From contig VXMD01000053.1 of the NCBI GenBank assembly GCA_009841255.1, positions 1-40,876 of the forward strand: DNA of 40,876 bases, read 5' to 3'. The notes under the pieces are model-generated. The model did not search any database, was not told where the DNA came from, and saw only the letters and a program-made list of their open reading frames with translations. Below, one piece after another: positions 25,207 through 32,841 of the stretch (the stretch's first letter is position 1; each line of letters begins with the position of its first letter). Both the position numbers and the translations under genes were made by a program. This DNA comes from Candidatus Poribacteria bacterium (lineage in GTDB: Bacteria; Poribacteria; WGA-4E; WGA-3G).

Positions 25207-25757
25207 CGAATTTGAAGGAGCGGCAGAGCGAAACCGACAGATTTTTCATTCGCCCACTGACTCAGGCCTCTATTCATCGAGTCCTGTAACGATCGGCTCC
25301 TATATCTCGCTATATACGGACTGGTTTCAGACAACCGCGTAAGCGTCCCCTCCACGGGCTCTTCCTCTTCAGAGGGTAGAGGTGTTTCCGGTTCAGGCAC
25401 AAGGGGTGCTGATCGGTCAACATTACGCGTATGTAACCAATCCCATATCCCAATAAACACAGACAATGAAACAGCACCGATACCAATTATGCGATAGTCT
25501 TGGGGGGACAATTCAGGTGCGAATTGATTTTCACGCAGCATTTTTACAGCGCGCATTACTCCGTAACTGTGAATAGCGGTAAACGGTATGGAACTCAAAG
25601 TAATGATCTCAAACCGTCGCAAAGCACTTTCACTATATTCCGCGTGTTCTGTCTCCGACTCAGAAGATTCAGACTCAACTTGCGCTTTTGCCTGAGGGAT
25701 TATTAAGGAAAGAAAGATTAGGTTAAGTAAGAATAACCGAACACCCAATTTATTCAT
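25200..25757 (-). CDS. Exported membrane protein of unknown function
   Basis: A 185-residue protein. Residues 1-25 are a signal peptide ending PQAKAQ. An acidic Ser/Glu stretch follows. Two hydrophobic segments lie near 48-64 (FEIITLSSIPFTAIHSYGV) and 90-107 (IIGIGAVSLSVFIGIWDWL). A proline/glutamate linker (118-136) leads to a basic tail, and the last residue is phenylalanine (LPLLQIRF), as is common in outer-membrane proteins. I do not recognise the family. It lies between lspA and fmt on the same strand; a GGAAGG-like site precedes the ATG. The stop codon falls within the right end of the MITE-like element. Confidence 0.65.
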   Translation of the reverse strand: MNKLGVRLFLLNLIFLSLIIPQAKAQVESESSESETEHAEYSESALRRFEIITLSSIPFTAIHSYGVMRAVKMLRENQFAPELSPQDYRIIGIGAVSLSVFIGIWDWLHTRNVDRSAPLVPEPETPLPSEEEEPVEGTLTRLSETSPYIARYRSRSLQDSMNRGLSQWANEKSVGFALPLLQIRF

Positions 25758-25807
25758 GGATCACCTTCCCGAACGATTAGAACAAGTCTGAACTATAAAA
25801 ATCCTGA

Positions 25808-26320
25808 TCAAGTTTCCGGGTTTTGATTGCGGTTTTGAAAAAGGTAAACAATTAACATCCCTGCCCCAATACAGACAGAGATATCCGCAATGTTAAAGGT
25901 CGGCCAAAAGAGTCCTTTGTCAACTATACCGAATTGCAGGAAATCGACGACTTCACCCAAATAGAGCCGATCAATGAAATTTCCAATAGCGCCACCGAGT
26001 AGAAAACCGAGGGCGATTTGCATCCAGCGACTCTCTCTGAACCGAAGATAATAGGCGACAATGAAGGCTAAAGCAACAATAGTAATGAGGATAAGTAAGA
26101 CCCTGTGTCCAGCAAGAACCCCAAAAGCCGCTCCTGTATTCCTATCGTGTCGAAGGTTGAAAAAACCGGGGATAATCGGAATTACCTCTGTAACCCGAGT
26201 GATATGGTTCTGCACCAGCCATTTACTTCCCCAATCCAGTATCAACACCGGAATCGCCACGCCGATCAAGGGTAGAAGTGTCTGCCATGTACTTTTTTTA
26301 GGATCCTGCATCGTAGGCAT
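25808..26320 (-). CDS. lspA: Signal peptidase II (prolipoprotein)
   Basis: The start at 26320 follows GGGAGG at 10 bases; the longer frame to 26353 lies further inside the IleRS-like gene. The 170-residue product has four membrane helices. Family boxes: NTGAAFG at 61-67, GGAIGNFIDRL near 109-119, and the catalytic aspartates D126 (EVVDF) and D146 (FNIADIS). It cleaves lipoprotein signal peptides at the inner membrane, and a lipoprotein with lipobox LMAC is encoded at 18.7-19.3 kb. Its place after the ileS position matches the widespread ileS-lspA pair. Confidence 0.95.
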   Translation of the reverse strand: MPTMQDPKKSTWQTLLPLIGVAIPVLILDWGSKWLVQNHITRVTEVIPIIPGFFNLRHDRNTGAAFGVLAGHRVLLILITIVALAFIVAYYLRFRESRWMQIALGFLLGGAIGNFIDRLYLGEVVDFLQFGIVDKGLFWPTFNIADISVCIGAGMLIVYLFQNRNQNPET

Positions 26321-29036
26321 TCTTAAGCGCCTCCCATTCCGCTTTTGCATCATCCGTCTCTATATCGGCACCATGCAGCGTTTGCCCGACAATAGATGAG
26401 AATCGGTGCCAATTACTCTGAAAAATGCTACGATTATCAGCAGTTATACCCTCTGTAGAAATGAGCTGATAGAAATGTTCCGCCAAAAAAGGCATCAAGG
26501 GTGCCAACCGTTGCAGGAGCGCAGTCGAGATTTGTGCCAAAATGTCTCGCGCTATGTGTCGGGTCGTATCAGGACGCGATTCCATGGCACGGACATAAAA
26601 ACGAAGATCATCTTCGCAGAAATCGGTTAACAGGGTCCACATTTCATGAAAATTCCCATCTTGATAAGGCTGCTGTATATCCTGTAAAAGTCGAGAGGTA
26701 ACGATTATCGCCAATGAATCAATCGGAAGAATTTTATCAATAGTAGCGGCACTCGCGTCTTCTATCTCCTGCGTCTCCAGATTCGTAGGTGTTTGTGTAT
26801 GAGTGGTCCGTGTCTCAACGCCGCGCTTGTGGCGCAGTTTTTCGTTGTGAGGTTCCGCCTGAGATACATCTTTCGACTCTGTTTTGCTTCTACTTTGAGA
26901 ACCTTGCCCAAACAGGTAGAGGCAATTACTGATACTCTCTAATAGTTCCTGCAATTGCTGATACTGAACGAGGTAGTCCTCTGCGAGTTTGTTAAGTTGC
27001 TTGGGGTTAACCTGTTCTGTTCCGACATCAGGCGTTATTGCGACCAAACGTGCCACATCCGCTGGATATTTCTTAAGAAATGCGTCTTTGACCTGTATTT
27101 CCGCTCCAACTTTCGGCAGTGTGTTAAGCTTTAGTTGCTTAAAAGGTTGGCTTTCTTTAATTGGACGACTTCTGCTAAGCGCGGCAGAGATAACACTGAT
27201 CTCGGCTAACCATTTTGCCCATTTTGAATCGGCTGAATCAATCTGCGGTACAAACATGACACTGGTGTGCCCACCGAGCGGTTTCTTGAAATCAGAATTG
27301 TCAATGATTTGAAGTAGATTGGCAAAGTGGCTATCAATGAGCGTCGCTTCCTTGCGGAAGTCACTTGAATTACAGTTTAGACACCGTGTATCGACGGGTA
27401 AAAGTTCCTCAACACTCAATCGGAACCAGAATTCAAACCCGCGTTGTATAGAGTTCCGGATTGCACTGAGGGTATTTTTATCAGTAAGCGGCTCATCACA
27501 CTGGTCACAAAGGAGGATCGGAAGCGGCATTCCCCATTGGCGCTGTGCTGAAACTTGCAAACCTTTGAAATTGAGAACAGCGTCTTGTACATCGCCAATA
27601 TTTTTATGATTCGTTCCGCCGTAGTTATCCCAATACTCTTGAGCGTTGAGGAGTTGGGTAGTGGCATGGTTATTGGAAATAGAGAATACCCATTTCGAAC
27701 AGGGACGAAACACAGCCAATTCTCTACAGCGTGGACAGTGGGGCTCATGCATTTCACCTTTTTGTGTCTTGAGGAGATAGTCACATTTTTCCAATTGTGG
27801 AACAATAAATTTCTCAGCATCAAACAGATATAAACCACACAATTGCCCAGCTTCCTCGGTGAACCTACCAGCTTCATCAAAAACAGGCATCGCATTCATG
27901 CTGAGCGCTTGGGCGATGTTGTAACTCGGCTGATGATGTGCAGGATTTAAGGGCATAACACCGGATTCTAAGGAAGATATTGATTTGTCTCGGGCAGCAT
28001 CTGTCGCCACGGTTTCAGGAATCAGTGTAATCTTTAAGTCTTTTGCGGGAAATAGTGGGTGCGCTACAACGCATTGTGTGAGTTCAGAGGCTTTGATTTC
28101 TTTAAGAGGTTTCGGTTTGGATTGTCTTTTTGGAAGGTGTTTCGTAAAGTGTTCGAGCTGCGGTTCCCCAAAAAGTAGGTATTCGTCTTGCCATTGGGTG
28201 AGCCAATAGGTAGTCCCGTCCGTAATTCCAAGTTCAACGATTCCTGCTATTTCCCAGAGGTGCGGTATTTGGAGACAGAAGAAAACATTAACGCCAAATT
28301 CTTCTAATCCGACATTGAACGGAAACTTTACGTAGCCATTCAAAGCATGTGTCGGTATTTGCAGAAGATTCGCCTCATTTATCGGGACAGTGCAGTTGGG
28401 ACACCATGGACTCAACTGCGGCAAGTCATGCAGATAGTTGGAATCACGGAGTCGACTAATAAGTGCAATAAGCCTCGCTTCCTGTCGCGATTCAAGCGTT
28501 TTCTGTGAAGTATCCCAATCCGCGAAGATGCCGAGTTGATGAAATTTCTGTTTTTGGACTTCTAATTCCTGTTTATGTCGTGCGCGACACCGTTTTCGGA
28601 GAACAGATAACTTGAGTGGTACTTTAGACTTTGCCGCCTCAATAACGTGTTCCTCAATCCAAAGGGGATAGGTTTCCCACGCGGGGACGTATGTAACATG
28701 ATGCCCTTGCATTAACTCTGCTTTAAGGAAGATATCCTGACAAACTTTTCTACAAAGGGTGTTAAGAGTGAGTGCATCGACTGAGGTGGGCATCTCACGA
28801 AGGACATAGGTCTCTGTCTGGGGGGCGTGGCGGGGCTGCGTTGCGTTCGCCTTGACTGCGTTGTGTTCTACAGTCCCAGATTTTTTGCTTGCGAGTGGGT
28901 ATACATTCGCATTGCCCCAAATTTCCAGAACGGCGTTTTCTCTTTCGCGGTCTGTCAACTGAGGTTTCTCTTCCGACTTCGTGGATTTACCCCGTTTACG
29001 CGTCGTGCTTTTTGCGGCGGAATTTCGTTTTCTCAT
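26298..29036 (-). CDS. Isoleucyl-tRNA synthetase-like protein without catalytic motifs
   Basis: A 912-codon open frame at the ileS place, just before lspA. The IleRS framework is clear: YVPAWETYPLWIE (116-128, for YVPGWDTHGLPIE), LSPWCPNCTVPINEANL (208-224), DEAGRFTEEAGQLCGLYLFDA (387-407), PHCPRCRELAVFRP (432-445), LQVSAQRQWGMPLPI (493-507), KKYPADVARL (655-664). Cysteine pairs C212/C215, C434/C437, C510/C513 and C552/C555 remain. But HIGH aligns with T90-L-N-T93, KMSKS with T639-L-P-K-V643, and the editing DDY with P370-S-Y372. The C-terminal zinc ribbon is absent, and a 45-residue polar insert lies at 713-757. It cannot be a normal ligase. A regulatory or RNA-binding role is possible; slow decay is the alternative. 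Confidence 0.85.
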   Translation of the reverse strand: MRKRNSAAKSTTRKRGKSTKSEEKPQLTDRERENAVLEIWGNANVYPLASKKSGTVEHNAVKANATQPRHAPQTETYVLREMPTSVDALTLNTLCRKVCQDIFLKAELMQGHHVTYVPAWETYPLWIEEHVIEAAKSKVPLKLSVLRKRCRARHKQELEVQKQKFHQLGIFADWDTSQKTLESRQEARLIALISRLRDSNYLHDLPQLSPWCPNCTVPINEANLLQIPTHALNGYVKFPFNVGLEEFGVNVFFCLQIPHLWEIAGIVELGITDGTTYWLTQWQDEYLLFGEPQLEHFTKHLPKRQSKPKPLKEIKASELTQCVVAHPLFPAKDLKITLIPETVATDAARDKSISSLESGVMPLNPAHHQPSYNIAQALSMNAMPVFDEAGRFTEEAGQLCGLYLFDAEKFIVPQLEKCDYLLKTQKGEMHEPHCPRCRELAVFRPCSKWVFSISNNHATTQLLNAQEYWDNYGGTNHKNIGDVQDAVLNFKGLQVSAQRQWGMPLPILLCDQCDEPLTDKNTLSAIRNSIQRGFEFWFRLSVEELLPVDTRCLNCNSSDFRKEATLIDSHFANLLQIIDNSDFKKPLGGHTSVMFVPQIDSADSKWAKWLAEISVISAALSRSRPIKESQPFKQLKLNTLPKVGAEIQVKDAFLKKYPADVARLVAITPDVGTEQVNPKQLNKLAEDYLVQYQQLQELLESISNCLYLFGQGSQSRSKTESKDVSQAEPHNEKLRHKRGVETRTTHTQTPTNLETQEIEDASAATIDKILPIDSLAIIVTSRLLQDIQQPYQDGNFHEMWTLLTDFCEDDLRFYVRAMESRPDTTRHIARDILAQISTALLQRLAPLMPFLAEHFYQLISTEGITADNRSIFQSNWHRFSSIVGQTLHGADIETDDAKAEWEALKNAYDAGS

Positions 29037-29059
29037 ATTTTTCGTACATATTCGTACAT

Positions 29060-29087
29060 AGTTGTCAGTTACCAGTCGTCAGTTAAG
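29060..29087 (+). repeat. Heptamer repeat array
   Basis: AGTTGTC-AGTTACC-AGTCGTC-AGTTAAG lies 24 bases upstream of the IleRS-like gene start, in the gap before yggT. It belongs with 4433 and 7941-8066. Confidence 0.6.
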
Positions 29088-29147
29088 AGGCTTCCGTTTA
29101 ACAAAACCCACTTATAACTATTAACTTTTTGGCACATTCGCCATCTA

Positions 29148-29411
29148 TCACCAGAGCATACGCCTTAAAAATTGCAAGAAAATAATCAGCACAAAAGGTG
29201 AAATGTCGATACCAAGATTCCGAGTCATCGGTCCGAGCGCGTTCCGAATCGGACTTAAAACTGGATCTACGACGCGGCTGGTCCACCAATAGAGCTGCCT
29301 AACGACTGAGTTTTGTGTGCCAAAAACAAACCAAGAAAGTATCACATTTGCTAAAACGACTATTGTGAAAATTTCAAGCAGTTCACTGATGAACCGAGCG
29401 AGCATATCCAT
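29148..29411 (-). CDS. yggT: YggT family membrane protein
   Basis: An 87-residue protein with two membrane helices, near 10-27 and 68-84, and the conserved segment RVVDPVLSPIRNALGP followed by IDISPFVLIIFLQFLRRML. The family is linked to division or osmotic stress and is usually found next to proC and yggS, as here. Exact biochemical function is not known. The ATG at 29411 is 29 bases after the proC stop. Confidence 0.9.
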   Translation of the reverse strand: MDMLARFISELLEIFTIVVLANVILSWFVFGTQNSVVRQLYWWTSRVVDPVLSPIRNALGPMTRNLGIDISPFVLIIFLQFLRRMLW

Positions 29412-29440
29412 TATTTGGGTTCCGTTAACTCATAAACTTA

Positions 29441-30244
29441 TCAGGTACTACCAAGTTCCTTTGCTCGCGCCGTTGCAGCGAGGATGGCTTCTGTAAGTGT
29501 TGCTCGTAAACCGCCTTGTTCTAAAGCGTGGAGCCCGGCGGCGGTTGTACCGCCCGGTGTGGTCACACGGTTTTTGAGGACAGCCGGATGTTCCTGCGTT
29601 TCAACCAACATTTTAGCGGCCCCGAAGACTGTATAGGAAGCGAGTTTCTGTGCGTCCACCCGAGTTAAACCGACATGGACGCCTGCATCCGCTAACGCTT
29701 CAATGAAGAGTGCGACATAGGCAGGCCCACTTCCACTGACCCCCGTGACAGCATCAAGATGGTGCTCATCCATCACTAAAGAGGTGCCGCAAGCGTTGAA
29801 AATTTGCTGTGATATTTCAAGATGCTCCTGATTCGCTGCACTGCCAGCCGTTAGGACCGAGATTGCAGCACCTACCGAGGCTGATATATTCGGCATCACC
29901 CGAACGATGGGTGGAGCGTTATCGAAGTAGGATTCAAGCGTTGTGGTCGTAACACCGGCGGCGATGCTAATGAGCCATTGCGGTGATGATAAGGCACGCG
30001 CAATCTGTGGCAAGACGTGCGGAACTGCTGGAGGGGTGACAGCACAAAAAATAACCTCAGTATTTTCTACCAAGGTAGCAATATCACTTGCACTGTTAGT
30101 CCCTTTTTCATCACAGAGTTGCTGGACGAGGGTATTATCAAGATCGGTAACCCAAATCTGTTTCGCAGGAAATACCGTGTCAGCAATACTTCGGACGATA
30201 ATGCCGCCCATCTTCCCAACGCCTATTACCCCTAAATTTTTAAT
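29441..30244 (-). CDS. proC: Pyrroline-5-carboxylate reductase, start uncertain
   Basis: The mature sequence starts at IKNLGVIGVGKMGG, with the Rossmann GxGxMG near residues 7-12. Other motifs: VRVMPNISA, VSGSGPAYVALF, TTPGGTTAAGLHALEQGG. The reaction is the last step of proline synthesis. The longest frame begins with GTG at 30310, but its first 22 codons are the dispersed repeat, so it is an unlikely start. No ATG, GTG or TTG stands near the true beginning; the best in-frame codon is ATT at 30244, three bases after AAGGA, which gives 267 residues. TTG at 30265 is another option but has no ribosome site. Confidence 0.88.
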   Translation of the reverse strand: MKNLGVIGVGKMGGIIVRSIADTVFPAKQIWVTDLDNTLVQQLCDEKGTNSASDIATLVENTEVIFCAVTPPAVPHVLPQIARALSSPQWLISIAAGVTTTTLESYFDNAPPIVRVMPNISASVGAAISVLTAGSAANQEHLEISQQIFNACGTSLVMDEHHLDAVTGVSGSGPAYVALFIEALADAGVHVGLTRVDAQKLASYTVFGAAKMLVETQEHPAVLKNRVTTPGGTTAAGLHALEQGGLRATLTEAILAATARAKELGST

Positions 30245-30247
30245 TTT

Positions 30248-30327
30248 TCCTTGCGGTTCGACCAAGTAGGTTTGATAGATGAAGTGTCTCTCCGTAGAAC
30301 CGCCCTCCACTTCGTTACAGGCTACTG
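30248..30327 (-). repeat. Repeat leader A upstream of proC
   Basis: Minus strand: CCAGTAGCCTGTAACGAAGTGGAGGGCGGTTC..., ending TTGGTCGAACCGCAAGGA. It contains GCGGTTC and GAACCGC, which can pair. Same family as 22138, 23902 and 24978. Confidence 0.65.
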
Positions 30328-30348
30328 GTTTGATGATACTTTATCTTA

Positions 30349-31086
30349 TTATCCTTTTGAAACCTCAAAGATCGCCCTGCCGATTCTAACGAGGTTCGCA
30401 CCCTCTTGAATGGCGACCTCAAAGTCGTTTGTCATTCCCATAGAAAGATACTTCATGGTAACTCCTGGGAATTTCTGCACTTCTATTTTTTCAGCAAGCG
30501 ATCTCAGTAAAGCGAACGCGGGACGGTTTGCGTCCGGTGAAGGTGTTAGCTGCCCCATTGTCATCAAGCCAATGATGCGCGCCGCTGGATATGCCTGTGC
30601 GTCCTCAATGAACTGAAACACATCATCCGCCGCCACTCCGTGTTTACTTGCCTCGCGAGTCGTATTTATCTGAATTAAAACATCTGTTCGTTGTGAGCGT
30701 TGTTCAGACCTGTGTGCAATTTCTGCTAAAAGCCGCAAACTGTCCACCGAATGAATCAGTGAAAACATCTCCAACGCTGCTTTAACCTTATTTCTTTGCA
30801 AATGTCCAACAAGATGCCATCGACCTGTGTCATCACCGGCATTAGGACCTGTAGTATCTACAAAGGCATTGACTGGTGCGTATTTCTGTTGCGCTTCCTG
30901 CACCCGATTTTCACCTATATCCGTTGCCCCAGCGGTAAGGACCGCCTGAATTTCTGCGACTGAACGCCCTTTCGTAACAGCAACGAGCGTTATTGAATCG
31001 GGTGTGCGTTTACTCTGTTCTGCAGCACGGGCAATGCGTTCATTGATCTTGGAAAGGTTATCGACAATCGAGCGCAATTGGCACAC
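30349..31086 (-). CDS. yggS: PLP homeostasis protein, YggS family
   Basis: The start is GTG at 31086 because AAGGA lies 9 bases before it; a longer TTG frame reaches 31137. The product has 245 residues. The PLP lysine is K39 in LVAVTKGRS; GENRVQEAQQKY, WHLVGHLQRNK, HSVDS, LIQINT, GLMTMGQ and LSMGMTNDFEVAIQEGANLVRIG are all present. It is a fold-type III PLP carrier that balances vitamin B6 and amino/keto acid pools in the cytosol. It leads proC and yggT in a conserved cluster, with a small membrane ORF upstream. Confidence 0.93.
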   Translation of the reverse strand: MCQLRSIVDNLSKINERIARAAEQSKRTPDSITLVAVTKGRSVAEIQAVLTAGATDIGENRVQEAQQKYAPVNAFVDTTGPNAGDDTGRWHLVGHLQRNKVKAALEMFSLIHSVDSLRLLAEIAHRSEQRSQRTDVLIQINTTREASKHGVAADDVFQFIEDAQAYPAARIIGLMTMGQLTPSPDANRPAFALLRSLAEKIEVQKFPGVTMKYLSMGMTNDFEVAIQEGANLVRIGRAIFEVSKG

Positions 31087-31161
31087 CCCACTTGGTCCTT
31101 GGGATCGCAGTGCAATCCGGAAGCGTTTCAACTCCAAAATTGGTTCAACGAAAAGGATTTG

Positions 31162-31440
31162 TCAACTTTCAAGATTGTCTGTTGATGGCGGATCTGGATT
31201 TAAAGGCTTGCTTGCGTGAAAGAGTATACCAATGACAGCAACTAAGACAGCTATACTAACAATTCCAATACCCACGACTATCTTATACATTGCCTCCGTA
31301 TAAACCTGTGTGACTTGGACCGCACTCACGCTGTCGGACAAAACTTCCCGATATTTGGAAGGGTGATTGCCACCTTGAATAATAAAAACAAACCCGACCA
31401 AACCTGTAACGACTGATAACGTTGCAAAAAGCACGCGCAT
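31162..31440 (-). CDS. Small two-helix membrane protein (92 aa)
   Basis: A 92-residue frame with two membrane segments, 4-22 (LFATLSVVTGLVGFVFII) and 53-74 (IVVGIGIVSIAVLVAVIGILF), and a Pro/Asp/Ser tail. The ribosome binding site is weak (GAATCGAAG). The gene sits between promoter 31615-31643 and yggS, same strand. Family unknown. Good transmembrane pattern and position make it more likely real than not. Confidence 0.6.
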   Translation of the reverse strand: MRVLFATLSVVTGLVGFVFIIQGGNHPSKYREVLSDSVSAVQVTQVYTEAMYKIVVGIGIVSIAVLVAVIGILFHASKPLNPDPPSTDNLES

Positions 31441-31614
31441 CTTCGATTCTTTCCGGCATACACCAAATTGTTACTTAACAACGAATTTAAGAAATCATCG
31501 CCCTAAACAGGTTGGAACATCTAAGGAAAATAACGTTACAAATTGTAGTGAGGTTTCGACTACGGGCAATGCTGATACTGCTGCTCAGTCTGTGGCGTTT
31601 ATATATTTACATTA

Positions 31615-31643
31615 ATGATACTATATTTTTCCAAGGAATGCAA
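31615..31643 (-). promoter_or_regulatory. Promoter ahead of the yggS cluster
   Basis: Minus strand TTGCAT (31643-31638), a 17-base spacer and TATCAT (31620-31615). It points to the small membrane ORF and yggS-proC-yggT. The remainder of the 31441-31698 gap shows no gene. Confidence 0.5.
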
Positions 31644-31698
31644 ATTTTTCGTTACAAGAATTCTGTTGCCCATTCACATCGGTATCTGTGAAATAGGC

Positions 31699-32454
31699 TT
31701 AGTTTTCGACATCAAGTTGGATATATGAGAGCATCCTACCTGTTTGTCCGTTCTCAGCGCGATGCGAATAAAAAAGATCTGTACAACAAGCGGTGCAAAG
31801 TGGGGATATTGAGATGGAAGTGGTGGGTACCCCCGCTTCAACCAATTGGTTAACATTGGCCGCGTGTAGACTCAAGTTTGTTCCATTGTGGACGGTGTTG
31901 CCGAAGCGTTCAGTAAATTGCGTGAGCAATTCTGTGCTGACAGTATAGCAACATCTCTGAATAGAGGGTCCCAAATGAATTCGGCAGTTTGCAGCAACGG
32001 TTCCGAAACTGACTTTCATTTGTGCGAGCGTATTCACCGCGATTTGTGCGAAGGTGCCGCGCCACCCTGCATGCGCGATACCGATCGCTGGCGTTTCAAT
32101 ATCAAGAATGAAAATAGGCACACAATCCGCCGTAAAAATTCCCAATGCCACGCCACGCCCCGTGGTAACAAGGGCATCCGCCTCTGGTGGGTTTTCCAGC
32201 GATGCTCCGGCTGCGTCATCTACATTCACAACACAGGTCCCATGAACTTGACGACAACAGCGCAGGTCCTTTAAACCGGTTTGCTGAAAAAAGATTTTTC
32301 TGTTGGTTGCGACTGCGCTTGCATCGTCACCGACATGCTCAGCGAGATTCAAGTCTGCGTAAGGTGGATGGCTAACGCCGCCCGTACGCAGACTAATGCC
32401 GGCGGTGACAATACCGGTTGTTTGAAGTTCCTGAACCGCGCGATACGTTTTCAT
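31699..32454 (-). CDS. pgeF: Laccase-domain purine nucleoside phosphorylase (YfiH/PgeF family)
   Basis: A 251-residue protein with the zinc ligands H71 (QVHG), C111 (FTADCVPI) and H128 (IGIAHAGWRG), matching E. coli H71, C107 and H124. LGPSIQRCCYTV and RAENGQTGRMLSYI are family segments. Members phosphorolyse adenosine and other nucleosides, and in E. coli PgeF corrects peptidoglycan precursor errors. A cytosolic enzyme. It begins three bases after the cupin stop, so the two genes are co-transcribed. Confidence 0.92.
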   Translation of the reverse strand: MKTYRAVQELQTTGIVTAGISLRTGGVSHPPYADLNLAEHVGDDASAVATNRKIFFQQTGLKDLRCCRQVHGTCVVNVDDAAGASLENPPEADALVTTGRGVALGIFTADCVPIFILDIETPAIGIAHAGWRGTFAQIAVNTLAQMKVSFGTVAANCRIHLGPSIQRCCYTVSTELLTQFTERFGNTVHNGTNLSLHAANVNQLVEAGVPTTSISISPLCTACCTDLFYSHRAENGQTGRMLSYIQLDVEN

Positions 32455-32457
32455 AAT

Positions 32458-32781
32458 TTATTTGTAGTCTTCTCGTGGCGGACTAAAGATGTCAAGCGCA
32501 ACAGCGGGCTCTTCAAACGCCCTCGCGCTGTGCGTCACGTTGGAAGGGATAAGGTAAGCGTCCCCCTTTTTGAGTATCCGAGCGTCGCCATCAATGGACA
32601 GTTCAAAGGTCCCCTCGAGGACCATTCCCATCTGTTCATGTGGATGACTGTGCTCAGCAACGACACTATGCGGTTGCAAATTGACAAAGGACATCATTAC
32701 TTTTTCACCGTGAAGCGTCCGAATACTTGCGCCATCGAACACTTGCTTTTCCGGCTGCTCATCAATGAGAAAAAAGGGCAT
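32458..32781 (-). CDS. Cupin-domain protein
   Basis: A 107-residue single cupin. Motif 1 reads EHSHPHEQMGMVLEG, with metal-ligand candidates H44, H46 and Q50 (Gln in the usual Glu place). Motif 2 is GDAYLIPSNVTHSARA with H84. This points to a metal-bound small barrel, which could be an isomerase, a dioxygenase or a sensor. The ending SPPREDYK is common in this family. No specific substrate can be assigned. It sits upstream of pgeF. Confidence 0.85.
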   Translation of the reverse strand: MPFFLIDEQPEKQVFDGASIRTLHGEKVMMSFVNLQPHSVVAEHSHPHEQMGMVLEGTFELSIDGDARILKKGDAYLIPSNVTHSARAFEEPAVALDIFSPPREDYK

Positions 32782-32841
32782 CGGTTATGCGTGTCTCCTG
32801 TTTAGATATGTATTATCGTTGTCAGCGAATGTATGACCTTT

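Noticed and set aside
27340-27362. TTCCTTGCGG inside the IleRS-like gene, like the repeat end
   Set aside because: It lies in coding sequence at SDFRKEATL with no other part of the repeat; taken as chance.
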